Below are positions 1-9,362 of a stretch of DNA of 64,000 nt, one piece after another. Position 1 is the stretch's first letter; every line of letters starts with the position of its first letter. Made by a program: the position numbers and the translations under genes. Origin of the DNA: Veillonella montpellierensis DSM 17217 (GTDB lineage Bacteria; Bacillota; Negativicutes; Veillonellales; Veillonellaceae); contig NZ_AUFY01000008.1 in NCBI RefSeq assembly GCF_000426745.1, positions 59,560 through 123,559 on the forward strand. The letters run 5' to 3'. The notes beneath the pieces are model-generated. The model saw only the letters and a list, made by a program, of their open reading frames with translations. It did no database searches and was not told the DNA's origin.

Positions 1-86
1 TCTTTCATCTTTTTGGCTAATAAAGCGGTTACATAGGTCTTACCTACATCCGTTCCCGTTCCTGTAACAAATAGTCCTCGACTCAT
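1..86 (-). CDS. bioD: Dethiobiotin synthetase, N-terminal fragment cut by window edge
   Basis: Only the first 28 codons are in the window. The minus-strand translation begins [20 protein letters not shown], which has the BioD P-loop signature (GTxTxVGKTxV). BioD makes dethiobiotin from 7,8-diaminopelargonate, CO2 and ATP in the cytoplasm, one step before BioB. The ATG at 86-84 is preceded by an AAGGAG ribosome-binding site (95-100). A candidate BirA operator lies upstream. The other late biotin gene, bioB, is at 34398. The identification rests on a short but very characteristic N-terminus. Confidence 0.9.
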   Translation of the reverse strand, partial: MSRGLFVTGTGTDVGKTYVTALLAKKMK

Positions 87-137
87 GATATTAGCTCCTT
101 TATTAATAATATACTACCTATCTTTTATGCTATTATC

Positions 138-193
138 ATTTAATCACACATAATTTACATTGTCAACTTGAACAAATTATTGTCAGTTTACAT
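138..193 (-). promoter_or_regulatory. bioD promoter with candidate BirA operator
   Basis: Reading the minus strand, a TTGACA -35 (161-166) stands 17 nt from TTAAAT (138-143), upstream of bioD. Overlapping the -35 is an inverted pair of half-sites, TTGTCAACT (160-168) and AGTTTACAT (185-193), separated by exactly 16 nt. This fits the recalled bacterial BirA pattern of TGTNAAC-type half-sites with a 15-16 nt spacer. The bioB promoter has a comparable arrangement. Binding by BirA is inferred. Confidence 0.6.
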
Positions 194-393
194 TGTTCTT
201 ATCGTGCAAGTAGTATCTTGTGCCTAGAAAAGAAGCATAAAGACTACTCTACACATATGATCCGTCTATCCTTACTGTGTCCTCAATTTCTTGCTACATG
301 AAAATCTTCTATGCCTCTAACACACTAACATATGGTAGAACAGAATCATTCTATAACTATACATGCTCTATATATGCTATATATAGGCTCATA

Positions 394-670
394 CCATAGT
401 ATTCGATTACTATAGTATCTTCGTCTATTTTTATAGGCTCAAAGCCTTATCCATAGACTATACATTCCTCATAGCTACTACTATACAGATACATACTCAT
501 AGCTACTATCTCCCATACAAATACATACTCATAATTACTACTTCATACAGACAGTATTTACGCACAAAAAACCGATGCCCTAGTCTTTACTAGTGCATCG
601 GCATCATATCGGCTTATGGCCACGGTATTCAATTGGTGTAGTATCTTTCTCTATTTTCATAGGCTCAGAC
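394..670. repeat. Diverged direct repeat in the bioD-cysK spacer
   Basis: The roughly 50-bp segment at 394-444 recurs at 620-670, both running from CCA(T/C)(A/G)GTATTC to ATAGGCTCA. Shorter low-complexity repeats occur in the same spacer: ATACATACTCATA near 490-535 and AGCTATATTCTAA near 730-800. Apart from the terminator at 572-601 I see no gene in the 0.9 kb spacer. Confidence 0.55.
572..601 (-). terminator. Intrinsic terminator downstream of cysK
   Basis: CCGATGC...GCATCGG outer arms with an inner CTAGT/ACTAG stem form a hairpin. Read on the minus strand it is followed by TTTTTT (566-571). It lies about 420 nt past the cysK stop and is the first clear terminator for that transcript. Confidence 0.65.
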
Positions 671-928
671 ACTATCATCTAGGGCTACCTATAAACACAT
701 TCTATATTCTAACATCAACCTATGTACATAAGCTATATTCTAACATATATATTCTAGTCTAACATGACTCTATTAATATGAGCTATATTCTAATACATAT
801 AAATACCCTAACCTAATAATGGATAGGGTATAGTCTAGAAAAAATATAGAGATAATAGTAACGATGAATCTACAATTCCTATACATTTCTGCAAGTTAGA
901 AAATAACACTATCATTGAATAATCGGTT

Positions 929-1046
929 GCTAACGAAATAGAGTAAATCATCTTTTATAAGTTAGACACAAATTTGTCGACACACATCGATGGCTAACGA
1001 AATAGAATATATCATCTTTTATAGGTCAGAAAATAAATCTGTCGAC
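929..1046. repeat. 64-bp tandem duplication across the 3' end of cysK
   Basis: Segment 929-982 (GCTAACGAAATAGA ... TTGTCGACA) is repeated with few changes at 993-1046. A partial third unit is visible around 894-910. The second copy contains the last codons and stop of cysK, so the spacer copy is probably a duplication of the gene end. Confidence 0.75.
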
Positions 1047-1954
1047 AAATACCGTTCTCCCGTATCTGGCAAGATAATCGCAATCGTTTTACCTTTATTT
1101 TCCTTTCGTTTTGCCACTTCTACGGCTGCCCACAAAGCGGCACCTGAAGAAATACCTACCAATACGCCTTCCATACGGCCTAATTGTCGAGCACTGGCCA
1201 AAGCATCTTCCGTCGACACGGCAATCACTTCATCATATATGGATGTATCCAATATGTCTGGCACAAATCCGGCGCCAATGCCTTGAATGCCATGCGGACC
1301 TGCTTGCCCTTTGGAAAGAACTGGTGAGTCCACTGGTTCAACTGCCACAACCTCTACATGAGGATTTTTTTCTTTCAAATAGGAACCCACGCCTGTTATG
1401 GTGCCACCTGTTCCTACACCAGCCACCACTATATCTACCGTGCCATCCGTATCATCCCAAATTTCAGGGCCTGTCGTCTTATAATGAATCGCAGGATTAG
1501 CAAGGTTGTAAAATTGCCCCGCTTCGATAGCACCGGCGGTAGCCGTCACAATTTCTTTCGCCTTGGCAATCGCTCCCTTCATACCTAGCCGACCCTCAGT
1601 CAGCACCAATTTAGCCCCATAGGCGCCCATAAGTTTGCGTCGTTCAATACTCATAGTTTCTGGCATAACGATAACAACTTGATAGCCTAACGCAGCACCT
1701 ATCGCAGCCAATCCAATTCCCGTATTGCCACTGGTAGCCTCTACAATCGTACCGCCTGGTTGTAATTTTCCTGATTCTACAGCCTCTTTAATAATAGCGG
1801 CTGCCACTCTATCTTTTACACTACCACCAGGATTAGTAGCTTCTAATTTTCCTAATAATATGGCTTGTACACCATTTGCTTTTTCAAATTGCCCCATCCG
1901 CAATAATGGCGTATGCCCAATCAATTCTGTCACTGACGTTGCTATATGTCCCAT
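1019..1954 (-). CDS. cysK: Cysteine synthase A (O-acetylserine sulfhydrylase)
   Basis: PLP enzyme that makes cysteine from O-acetylserine and sulfide in the cytoplasm. The 311-residue length is normal for the family. Visible motifs are NPGGSVKDR near residue 42, holding the PLP lysine, then TSGNTGIGLA (phosphate/substrate loop, about 74-83), GTGGTITGVG (about 180) and SSGAALWAA near the C-terminus. The N-terminus (MGHIATSVTELIGHTPLLRM) is standard, and a GGAAGG ribosome-binding site precedes the ATG. No cysE is adjacent, so the gene appears monocistronic. The last codons lie inside a 64-bp tandem duplication. CysK, CysM and cystathionine-beta-synthase-like proteins share the fold; length and motifs favour CysK. 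Confidence 0.93.
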   Translation of the reverse strand: MGHIATSVTELIGHTPLLRMGQFEKANGVQAILLGKLEATNPGGSVKDRVAAAIIKEAVESGKLQPGGTIVEATSGNTGIGLAAIGAALGYQVVIVMPETMSIERRKLMGAYGAKLVLTEGRLGMKGAIAKAKEIVTATAGAIEAGQFYNLANPAIHYKTTGPEIWDDTDGTVDIVVAGVGTGGTITGVGSYLKEKNPHVEVVAVEPVDSPVLSKGQAGPHGIQGIGAGFVPDILDTSIYDEVIAVSTEDALASARQLGRMEGVLVGISSGAALWAAVEVAKRKENKGKTIAIILPDTGERYLSTDLFSDL

Positions 1955-2599
1955 ACCAACACATCCTTCCTATTCTATATCCATATAATCGATACTAGTA
2001 TCATCTCATACAATTCTCTTGGCAAAGAATACCATCACTCTACATGGTAACCATCATACATATATTGTGCTACCAGTAACTGTCATGCATATACATAACT
2101 ATCTATATAGGATGGCACATGCTAACATACTAGCACCGCCAAGAGATACGATACAACGAATCTACAGTAATATACCCGTCCATAGCAACCGCCCTTACTA
2201 TGATTCATCTATCTGTCAAAATCAAAATGAACTATGCACCACGGACTATATTAATCATAACATGACATTACCTATAAACAAATACTTACTATAAAAAGAA
2301 CAGTTCTAATTAGAAAAATTATGAAACGCTATCCCCCTTACCGATGAAGTAAGGTATATATGTGAGAAATCGATTACTACACATACGCTAAGAACCTAGT
2401 TTACGCCTTACCTATCGCCATAGTTACTTTATAAACATCTACGCCTACTAGATCTATCACGTTAGGTTACACAGTATACACGCAAAGTAAAAGCCGCCAA
2501 AAAAGCACCCATAAGACTCATTGAATTGGGGACTTTGAAAAAATGATTCAGAGAGTCTTTAGGTGAAAAAACTCCCTGCCAACTATTTATACCAAGGAG

Positions 2600-2742
2600 T
2601 TGTTTTAGCACATCGACGGTATGCAAGTAGATATAATAACATAGTGCAAAAAGTAGGGGGTATACAGCACCTAACGAATATATAGCAGAGTACTTTTTAC
2701 GTACATCATCAGGAGTCTGTGTCACAAATGTTTGCCTACTAC
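2600..2742 (+). pseudogene. Decayed transposase 3' fragment, copy 1
   Basis: This segment is the inverted, diverged copy of 12616-12760. In one plus-strand frame it reads AHRRYASRYNNIVQKV. After a one-base deletion the neighbouring frame continues NEYIAEYF and then GVCVTNV, matching the remnant at 12623-12814. It is the C-terminal end of a DDE/integrase-core transposase (RYNN...LGF..PNEY layout), broken by a frameshift. A minus-strand open frame of 106 codons covers this segment (2462-2782), but it is antisense to the transposase and I do not accept it as a gene. Confidence 0.7.
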
Positions 2743-2788
2743 AAATTTGGATATATAGGAACTTTATAGAGAAAATTGACATATAAAA

Positions 2789-2821
2789 ATCGGCACAAAG
2801 GGTAATCCCTTCACGCCGATT
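2789..2821 (-). terminator. Hairpin next to transposase remnant
   Basis: ATCGGC...GCCGAT outer arms enclose an inner AAGGG/CCCTT stem. On the minus strand a TTTTTAT run follows. It resembles an intrinsic terminator, but no intact minus-strand gene precedes it. The rest of 2822-3267 is AT-rich with no recognisable gene. Confidence 0.4.
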
Positions 2822-3267
2822 AAATTTTAAAAAAATAAATCCCTAATTAAGAGCTCCTTACTATCAACTTTTTTACTAAGTTTATTCTTTTTTATTGTTT
2901 TACATGCTACATTTATTAATTTATAATAAAAAATACGATTATTTTTATATCACACTATTTTACTAGCATAAAAATGTATAGTCTATGACGAACATATTAC
3001 TAGATCTTCACCTCTGAGTACATAGAATGTATCATTGCTTTACACGCTCAAGGATGTAAGTGCTTTACAGAGTATAACCGTATCCTAAACTAATATACAT
3101 CTATGTATGGGGTACAACAATATATCCTTGCCGTCTATGTTAGTACACATCCAACGATCCTAGGAAGGAACTTATACATTTCTTTCTATAACTGTATACT
3201 ATGAATGTCATACGCTGCACACTGTATATGGTAACCATGAATATGATTCACACGAGGAGGGCATACA

Positions 3268-4533
3268 ATGACGACTACAAAGGAATCCTTATGGACTCGT
3301 TCCTTTATACTAGACACGATTATTAATTTATTCGTGTTTCTAATTTTCTATATGCTGATGGTCATCATCGCCATTATTGCTAAAGATGATTTTCACGCGA
3401 GTCCTAGCCAAGCAGGACTCGCAGTCGGCATGTTTATCATCGGCACTGTAGTATCTCGCATCATGACAGGCCGTTTCATCGGCACCATCGGTTGTAAAAA
3501 TATCCTGTACGGGGGACTAGGACTATATCTAGTTTCTACCATACTATACCTATATGCCCCTAATCTACTCATCCTAGATATGGTGCGTTTTCTAAACGGT
3601 TTCGCCTATGGTGTAACCTCTACGGCAACTAGTACCATCATCAGTACCATCGTACCTAAATCACGACGCGGTGAAGGTATTAGCTACTATGGACTTAGTA
3701 CGAGTTTAGCCGCCGCTATTGGTCCTTTCCTAGGCATTTTCTTATTTCATACCCTAGGTTTCAACGTCATCATTTACCTTGCTGTAGCCTTAGTCATACC
3801 ATGTCTAATAGCGGCATGTCTACTTTCCTACGAGGAAACACCACGGACTACCACTTTAGGGACTAGCAAAAAATTTCAACTTTCAGATTACGTGGAACCA
3901 CGGATTAATGCAATTACATTAATTTCTACCCTTGTCGGATTAGCCTACTCTAGTATTATCGGATTTATAGCATCCTATACTAGGGAAATTAATATGATTG
4001 AAGCAGGTACCTTATTTTTTATCGTCTACGCCGTTACCACCGCCATTACACGACCTGTTCTGGGCAAATTGTTCGATAAAAAAGGAGAAAATTTCATCCT
4101 CTATCCTTCCTTTATTCTATTCGCCATCGGTCTTGTTCTCCTGGCGTATGCCAGTTCCAGCTGGATGATTCTAGCCTCTGCTGTATTGGTCGGTTTAGGT
4201 TACGGTAGCTATATGTCGAATGGACAAGCGATTGTGGTTAAAATCGTACCCTATCATCGTATTGGTATGGCCACCTCTACCTACTTTATCGCTCTAGATG
4301 TGGGTGTCGGTATTGGTCCCTACCTACTAGGCGGTGTGAAAGAAATCGTCGGTTTTACCTACATGTTTCTAGTAACGGCCGCTATTGCCATGCTAGCGTT
4401 TCTCGCGTATCACTTTCTCTATGGTCGCTTAATTGGCACGCCTAACGATCCCGCCCTATTCGCGCAAAAAGAGGAAATCCAATACCGCAATGCGCAAGGG
4501 CATATGGAACTAGAACATACTACATTAGACTAA
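3268..4533 (+). CDS. MFS transporter, DHA1-like, paralogue 1
   Basis: A 421-residue, 12-TM major facilitator of the inner membrane. It has a motif A-like loop after TM2 (GRFIGTIGCKN, about residues 70-80) and a motif C-like segment (YYGLSTSLAAAIGPFLG, about 138-155) typical of drug:proton antiporters. The substrate is unknown. It is a close paralogue of the protein at 36151-37416, with the same length, co-linear throughout, and a shared C-terminal tail (RNAQG...LD). Codon choice differs visibly between the two: this copy uses many CTA leucine codons where the other prefers TTA and CTT. The start is set by GAGGAGG 8 nt before ATG. It stands alone, with an eroded transposase upstream and its own terminator downstream. 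Confidence 0.85.
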   Translation: MTTTKESLWTRSFILDTIINLFVFLIFYMLMVIIAIIAKDDFHASPSQAGLAVGMFIIGTVVSRIMTGRFIGTIGCKNILYGGLGLYLVSTILYLYAPNLLILDMVRFLNGFAYGVTSTATSTIISTIVPKSRRGEGISYYGLSTSLAAAIGPFLGIFLFHTLGFNVIIYLAVALVIPCLIAACLLSYEETPRTTTLGTSKKFQLSDYVEPRINAITLISTLVGLAYSSIIGFIASYTREINMIEAGTLFFIVYAVTTAITRPVLGKLFDKKGENFILYPSFILFAIGLVLLAYASSSWMILASAVLVGLGYGSYMSNGQAIVVKIVPYHRIGMATSTYFIALDVGVGIGPYLLGGVKEIVGFTYMFLVTAAIAMLAFLAYHFLYGRLIGTPNDPALFAQKEEIQYRNAQGHMELEHTTLD

Positions 4534-4614
4534 TCCGATCAATATATCACGCCAACGACCCTTTGTCTATTCTAGCCGCGTAACAACTTCATACAAACAA
4601 TTCCCTTAAAATTA

Positions 4615-4660
4615 AGACCACCTACTTTATATCATCACCGATGATGCTAGTAGTTGGTCT
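4615..4660 (+). terminator. Intrinsic terminator after MFS paralogue 1
   Basis: The 12-bp arms AGACCACCTACT (4615-4626) and AGTAGTTGGTCT (4649-4660), with one G-U pair, are followed by AATCTTTTTA. The remaining spacer to 4915 shows nothing recognisable. Confidence 0.75.
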
Positions 4661-4915
4661 AATCTTTTTATACACATCATAAGGGCCAATAAGAATCCCT
4701 ATGATTACATGTCATTTAGTAGTTACCTAATACGTTCATATTCCTAATGAATCTGTCCTATACAATTACCGTTTGTAGCACCGTCCCATGCAATAGATTC
4801 TATACTTTCACCACCCAATAGGTATCTAGCCAGCTAGTTACACGTCTATCCAGGTCGTCTTATATGCCTCATATCTCGCACACACTCTCTATAAACAGCT
4901 CACCTATATACCATC

Positions 4916-5980
4916 TTATACCGATTCATTCCTATACGCTGCTACGGCTCGAGCAAATCCCTCTTGATATAAACGGGCCCCACCATTAGCTGGATGGCGA
5001 AGGGCTATGGCCGTCACCCCAAATTGTGCCAATATATCTGCCGATTTTTGTCCTACGCCGTAGATATGAAGGTCGGATACCCTAGGCACCTCTGATTTCT
5101 TACCTAATGTATCCCTCGATTCGCTAGTCTTCTCGCCATTTCTAGGTAAAAGCATCGTACGCCCTGTACTAGCTAAATTTTCACCGTCATAATGTTTGAT
5201 AACTGGTGAAAGCATCCTATGCTCTGTACTAGTAGCATGCGTATCAGAAAGTATCCGTTCCTTATCATTATTGGTTTTTCTAGGATGTACTGCACAGTTT
5301 GTACCCGTCATACCATGCGTGTCATACTCTGTATCCGATAAAAGAGCCCCTTGCTCGTAACGTAGGCGTTCATGAAGGACCAACAAATCTTTAACATACT
5401 GCCAACCACATTGCAATTCTTGCGATGTAGGTGTGCGATTCGACAACGCCTGTTCTACTTTATGCGGATGAAAAGGAAACATATTCCACAGTAGCACATC
5501 GTAAGGATCCAAGTGGTTCTCCACGATTCCTTTCCATACGACCGTATCCGTTGGCTCATTAAACCCTTTATCCCGCTGAATCGCTTTATCAATATACATG
5601 CTAGTAGGATGACTGGTGCGGTATAACGTACTAGGACTAATCATAGTCGGATCTACCGTGTTATGAAAGCCTAAGATCATTCTTTCACAGGTAATGGGGA
5701 TGCCCGTAAATCGACAACCTTGATAGCCAGCCGCTTCTGCCACAATTATATGCGACGCCCGTCCTAATCGTGGTAAAAGATAGGCTTTTAAATTATCCAG
5801 GCGCCATTTTGCTGCTTCCTCAGATATATCATAGCGTGGGTCATAGTCTCGCCACGGATTATATACATTATGTCCCTCATAGGTTGCTAGAGAGGCAAGA
5901 TACGCATCTACTAGCTGATTGCGAGTGTCACTAAAGTGGCCTATATATTCATCTATCGTGAGAGAAAATAAAGAATTCAT
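4916..5980 (-). CDS. Uracil-DNA glycosylase-superfamily protein with repeat insert
   Basis: Member of the UDG superfamily, which removes uracil or related lesions from DNA. Characteristic pieces are EAAGYQGCRFTGIP (residues 83-95, water-activating/phosphate loop), LWNMFPFHPH (164-173, base-binding segment), IYGVGQKSA (307-315) and RHPANGG (328-334, DNA-intercalation loop with its histidine). Between motifs 2 and 3 lies a hydrophilic insert, about residues 210-298, absent from compact members. It contains a 20-residue tandem repeat (251-270 and 271-290, STEHRML.. / STGRTML..), visible in the DNA as a 60-bp repeat (5151 and 5211). Which UDG family it belongs to, and whether it is active, cannot be told from sequence alone. 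It lies downstream of the ArnT-like gene but is separated from it by a terminator. Confidence 0.72.
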   Translation of the reverse strand: MNSLFSLTIDEYIGHFSDTRNQLVDAYLASLATYEGHNVYNPWRDYDPRYDISEEAAKWRLDNLKAYLLPRLGRASHIIVAEAAGYQGCRFTGIPITCERMILGFHNTVDPTMISPSTLYRTSHPTSMYIDKAIQRDKGFNEPTDTVVWKGIVENHLDPYDVLLWNMFPFHPHKVEQALSNRTPTSQELQCGWQYVKDLLVLHERLRYEQGALLSDTEYDTHGMTGTNCAVHPRKTNNDKERILSDTHATSTEHRMLSPVIKHYDGENLASTGRTMLLPRNGEKTSESRDTLGKKSEVPRVSDLHIYGVGQKSADILAQFGVTAIALRHPANGGARLYQEGFARAVAAYRNESV

Positions 5981-6030
5981 ACTACACCTTTCCTATTTCC
6001 TAGGTCTAAAACGCCTACAGCCTAGTAAAA

Positions 6031-6068
6031 AGAGGTTATAACCGTAAGCATACCTCGTTATAACCTCT
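6031..6068 (-). terminator. Intrinsic terminator of the DedA/ArnT-like transcript
   Basis: Perfect 12-bp arms AGAGGTTATAAC (6031-6042) and GTTATAACCTCT (6057-6068). On the minus strand the stem is followed by TTTTACTAGG. It starts 9 nt after the ArnT-like stop codon. Confidence 0.8.
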
Positions 6069-6076
6069 ATATACAA

Positions 6077-7690
6077 TTATTGATGTATCGCATACACCAC
6101 GTACTCATCAGATTGATAAGAGGGAACCGTACCTTCCGGTAAAATGTCCGTAGAAAAAAATTCTTCTTCCTTACGTGGCACCACTATGAGTAGTGGCTCG
6201 TTTCTAGTGATGACGTCCTTTAACATGGCATCATCAATTTGATCCATCCGATACTTGCCTTCCCAAGCACTAGAACGCTCTTTACGCCCCTCTTCATTCT
6301 TTTTCGGATGCGCCGCATTCACCTTAATGGCATGAACACCCGTGTAATACACGAGGGATGTAGCATATGTATTATAAAAGTATACTGGCCCCTTATAGTG
6401 CTGCACTACAGGAATCAATTCTCTAGCAGATCGTTGATAGAGTAAGGGCTCTAATCCTTCGGTGACTACAATGGAAGATATAAGCACTGTCCCCAGTGCC
6501 ACCACGGCAGGCACCATATAGCGATTTTGGCTAATCCAGTAGCATATGGAAACCACGATGCACGTAGCGACCACTACATACAGAAGGTACCAAAATCCCC
6601 AGGACACAAAAAATGAAGCGATTACATACAGGATCCATAATAGAAATGTAGGACCTAACAAGGTCCACCACACCCGTCTCGAACTGCCTGGCCGCAACGC
6701 TTGAATCAGACCTGATGCGCCTAGCACACTGAAAGGAATTAGACTAATACACGTATACAGTGGATATTTGGTAGCCATGAGGCTATAGAAAAGAATCGTT
6801 CCCCAGCCCATAATCATAGTAAATTTATAAAATGGTAACCGTTTCTTCCATCCTGTTACCATGCCGTACATAACGGAACCAGTCCAAGGCAGTGAAGCGA
6901 GTAGAAAGACGGCTAAATAATACCACCACACATTATCTTTTGGATGTTCTGATTGAGTGGCACGCACCACATTGTTCAGTCCTAAAAAGCCATCAATAAA
7001 CGCTTGTCCATGTACGTGATACATATAACCGTACCAAGGCATGGCGACTAGGAGAAAGCAACAAATTCCTTGCCACGCAAATAATCGCTTTAACATGGTC
7101 CGTGATTTCATAGACCACACGAAGAGCAATAGTAATATACCAGGCAATACCAAGGCGACGGGCCCTTTCGTCAATACGCCTAAACCAGCAAATCCATAGG
7201 CCACTACCATATAACTCGTCCTATCTTTCATAAGACCTTTATAGGCATATCCCATAGTCCCGACAGTGGCAAACATAAGAACCATATCGGTAATAATTCC
7301 ATGGGCCACTGTCCAAAACAAGAGCGATGTAGCTAATATGGTAGCAGATAACAACGCTAATAGGCGACGACCTGCAAAGGATCGCACTAATTGATATAAT
7401 AAGCCGACTGTGAAAGTGGCAAACAACGTACTAGGCAAGCGCGCCGCAAAATCAGTAAAGCCCAATACTTTATAGGAAGCGGCAATGAGCCAATATATCA
7501 TAATCGGTTTATCGTACCAATAATGTCCATAGATTTGTGGCGATAACCAATCGCTCGACAACACCATTTCTTTGGCAGTCAATGCATAGTTAGATTCCAC
7601 AGGATCGGTAACAGACAATACTGTATTACCGACGGAAAAGAATATAAATGATAGAACCATAAGTACTATTGTTAATCGATGTAGTTTCAT
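6077..7690 (-). CDS. ArnT/PMT-like membrane glycosyltransferase
   Basis: A 537-residue GT-C fold protein of the inner membrane with about 11-12 hydrophobic segments. After TM1 comes the acidic catalytic loop DPVESNYA (about residues 29-36), followed by WYDKPIMIYWL, the layout of ArnT and related PMT_2 enzymes. These transfer a sugar from an undecaprenyl- or polyprenyl-phosphate donor to lipid A, protein or another acceptor on the periplasmic face. The C-terminal soluble part (about 410-537) is periplasmic. No arnABC genes are present, so the sugar need not be aminoarabinose. It is 11 nt downstream of a DedA gene and ends at a strong terminator, so the two form one transcript. Confidence 0.8.
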   Translation of the reverse strand: MKLHRLTIVLMVLSFIFFSVGNTVLSVTDPVESNYALTAKEMVLSSDWLSPQIYGHYWYDKPIMIYWLIAASYKVLGFTDFAARLPSTLFATFTVGLLYQLVRSFAGRRLLALLSATILATSLLFWTVAHGIITDMVLMFATVGTMGYAYKGLMKDRTSYMVVAYGFAGLGVLTKGPVALVLPGILLLLFVWSMKSRTMLKRLFAWQGICCFLLVAMPWYGYMYHVHGQAFIDGFLGLNNVVRATQSEHPKDNVWWYYLAVFLLASLPWTGSVMYGMVTGWKKRLPFYKFTMIMGWGTILFYSLMATKYPLYTCISLIPFSVLGASGLIQALRPGSSRRVWWTLLGPTFLLWILYVIASFFVSWGFWYLLYVVVATCIVVSICYWISQNRYMVPAVVALGTVLISSIVVTEGLEPLLYQRSARELIPVVQHYKGPVYFYNTYATSLVYYTGVHAIKVNAAHPKKNEEGRKERSSAWEGKYRMDQIDDAMLKDVITRNEPLLIVVPRKEEEFFSTDILPEGTVPSYQSDEYVVYAIHQ

Positions 7691-7701
7691 AACGCTTACC
7701 T

Positions 7702-8286
7702 CTATTTATTTTTTTTATACTTCATGTATCCTATCAACACGGCAATCACCAATACAACGCCTACGACAATCGTAAATTCATGATTATAGGCAATCAAATC
7801 TTGCCAATGTTCTCCTAATAGTTTTCCTAAATACACGAGTAATATGGTCCAAGGGACTGTACCCAGTAAGGTCCATATAATAAAACGTCCCATCGGATAC
7901 CTAGCAACCCCTGCAGGAAAGGAAATAAAGGTTCTCACTCCAGGCAACAGACGTCCAATAAATACGGCAGCACCGCCGTATTTATTAAATAATTTTTCTG
8001 CCAATTCAAATTTATGATGATTAAAGAAAATATATTTACCATATTTCAATAATAACGGCCGACCTCCATGCTCGCCTATATAATAGGAAAGAACGGATCC
8101 TACCACACCGGCAACGGTAGCCACAATCATGGTAATATGAAAGTCAAATACATTCGTAGCAATCAAATAGCCTGCAAAGCCTAGAATAATTTCACTAGGG
8201 ATGGGAATATTACAATTTTCCAACACCATCGTAATAAATAATGCTGCATAACCCCATTCTTGCATAAACATAATAATATATTCCAT
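7702..8286 (-). CDS. DedA family membrane protein
   Basis: A DedA/SNARE-associated protein with 4-5 hydrophobic segments. It contains the family's re-entrant loop E(N/T)..IPIPSE (about residues 23-30) and the GGRPLLLKYGKY...FNKYGGAAVFIGRLLPGVRTF.....G core, including the membrane-embedded GR..P..R motif. Characterised DedA members flip undecaprenyl phosphate or phospholipids and support envelope stress resistance. I use the ATG at 8286, which has TAGGAG 8 nt upstream; a GTG at 8313 would add nine residues but lacks a ribosome-binding site. It is followed by the ArnT-like gene, which releases undecaprenyl phosphate, so a lipid-carrier recycling link is plausible. Confidence 0.87.
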   Translation of the reverse strand: MEYIIMFMQEWGYAALFITMVLENCNIPIPSEIILGFAGYLIATNVFDFHITMIVATVAGVVGSVLSYYIGEHGGRPLLLKYGKYIFFNHHKFELAEKLFNKYGGAAVFIGRLLPGVRTFISFPAGVARYPMGRFIIWTLLGTVPWTILLVYLGKLLGEHWQDLIAYNHEFTIVVGVVLVIAVLIGYMKYKKNK

Positions 8287-8396
8287 TAATTTCGCTCCTA
8301 TGTCAGTATACACTCATATTCATTTATTGTACCATACTTATCAGTAAGTACCAAATAACCTATCCAATACATGCATATACCTAAGCTATCATCCAT

Positions 8397-8627
8397 TTAG
8401 TCAGAGGCCTTATTACATGCTTCTGACTTAGGAATATCTATGTCCTCTATGGCGTCATCTTCTACAATTTCTATGGCCCCCACAGGACAAATTTCATAAC
8501 AGTCGCCACATCCAATGCATCCTGCACCAATATAAAATTGTAATGGTAACTGTGTGATGCACTGTCTTGGACAATCCATGGCACAGGCACCACATTTTAC
8601 ACAGTGATCAGTAATTCTAAATTTCAT
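8397..8627 (-). CDS. 2[4Fe-4S] ferredoxin
   Basis: A 76-residue cytoplasmic electron carrier with two cluster motifs, CVKCGACAMDCP and CIGCGDCYEICP, each CxxCxxCxxxCP. It also has the clostridial-type acidic C-terminus (VEDDAIEDIDIP). The ATG at 8627 has GGAGAAGG immediately upstream. An earlier in-frame ATG at 8675 would add 16 polar residues that ferredoxins lack. It appears monocistronic; DedA begins 110 nt downstream. Likely partners are ferredoxin-dependent oxidoreductases such as KorAB, but nothing here proves the pairing. Confidence 0.9.
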   Translation of the reverse strand: MKFRITDHCVKCGACAMDCPRQCITQLPLQFYIGAGCIGCGDCYEICPVGAIEIVEDDAIEDIDIPKSEACNKASD

Positions 8628-9026
8628 ACCTTCTCCACGTTCATCCATGTCGCTACGACTATAACTCTCTATCACCAGGAATTATCTATGTCACAACTTG
8701 CTACTCTTCTATCCTATGAATGAAATATACACACTTTTAAAGACTACCCTATCATGTTACTGTTAGTATAATACATTCTCCTACCGACGTACACTACCTA
8801 CCATATGCTAATCGCTATTGTATCTCCATCATGAATCATTGAATACGATAACACATACCGTCCAAGCGATATAGGTAATCTACCTGTCATCATCTATTCT
8901 ATACACTACATGTTGTATGCCTTTATTATATATCAAACAGTTTTGTATATAACAACGCCGTTACCTCTTACTAAGGAAATGTAGTATTCGCTTCTAACAA
9001 ATTCGCTACATCGAACGATTGATATG

Positions 9027-9060
9027 AAACGCCCCCTACAAATATTTGTAGGGGGCGTTT
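9027..9060. terminator. Perfect 34-bp palindrome, bidirectional terminator
   Basis: AAACGCCCCCTACAAAT is followed directly by its exact reverse complement. A G/C-rich stem flanked by AAA and TTTTGTG allows termination on either strand. It probably ends the ileS transcript (minus), about 300 nt past the stop. The spacer 8676-9026 contains nothing else I can name. Confidence 0.7.
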
Positions 9061-9073
9061 TGTGTAAATCTAT

Positions 9074-9270
9074 AAAGTTACAATCGACGTATCACAGTGG
9101 TTACTAGGGCGCATCAATGATGCCAGTACTATCGTATTCTATGTAATCAGAAATAAATACATCGTTCATACACATTAAAGTTACAATCAACCCATCAACA
9201 GTGGTTACTAGAGTGCCGTCAATGATGACTATCGTATTCTGCGTAACCGACAATTGATACATCGTTCACT
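9074..9270. repeat. Two-copy tandem repeat, period about 103 bp
   Basis: Copy 1 (9074-9170) and copy 2 (9177-9270) both begin AAAGTTACAATC and continue through CAGTGGTTACTAG, ACTATCGTATTCT and ATACATCGTTCA. They lie between the ileS stop and the terminator palindrome, so they are transcribed as the ileS 3' tail. No coding potential is seen. Confidence 0.7.
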
Positions 9271-9362
9271 ATGCACACCATCATCGCACAATGCAACGTG
9301 TAAACGTCCATCGGCCTTATGCGTCTGCTTTGTACTGTGCCATGTATCGTCACATTAGACGT

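Noticed and set aside
2019..2294. 91-codon plus-strand frame upstream of the transposase remnant
   Set aside because: No ribosome-binding site or family resemblance; it lies in a low-complexity spacer.
2462..2782. 106-codon minus-strand frame
   Set aside because: It is antisense to the transposase remnant shared with 12616-12814, lacks a ribosome-binding site, and its protein resembles nothing.
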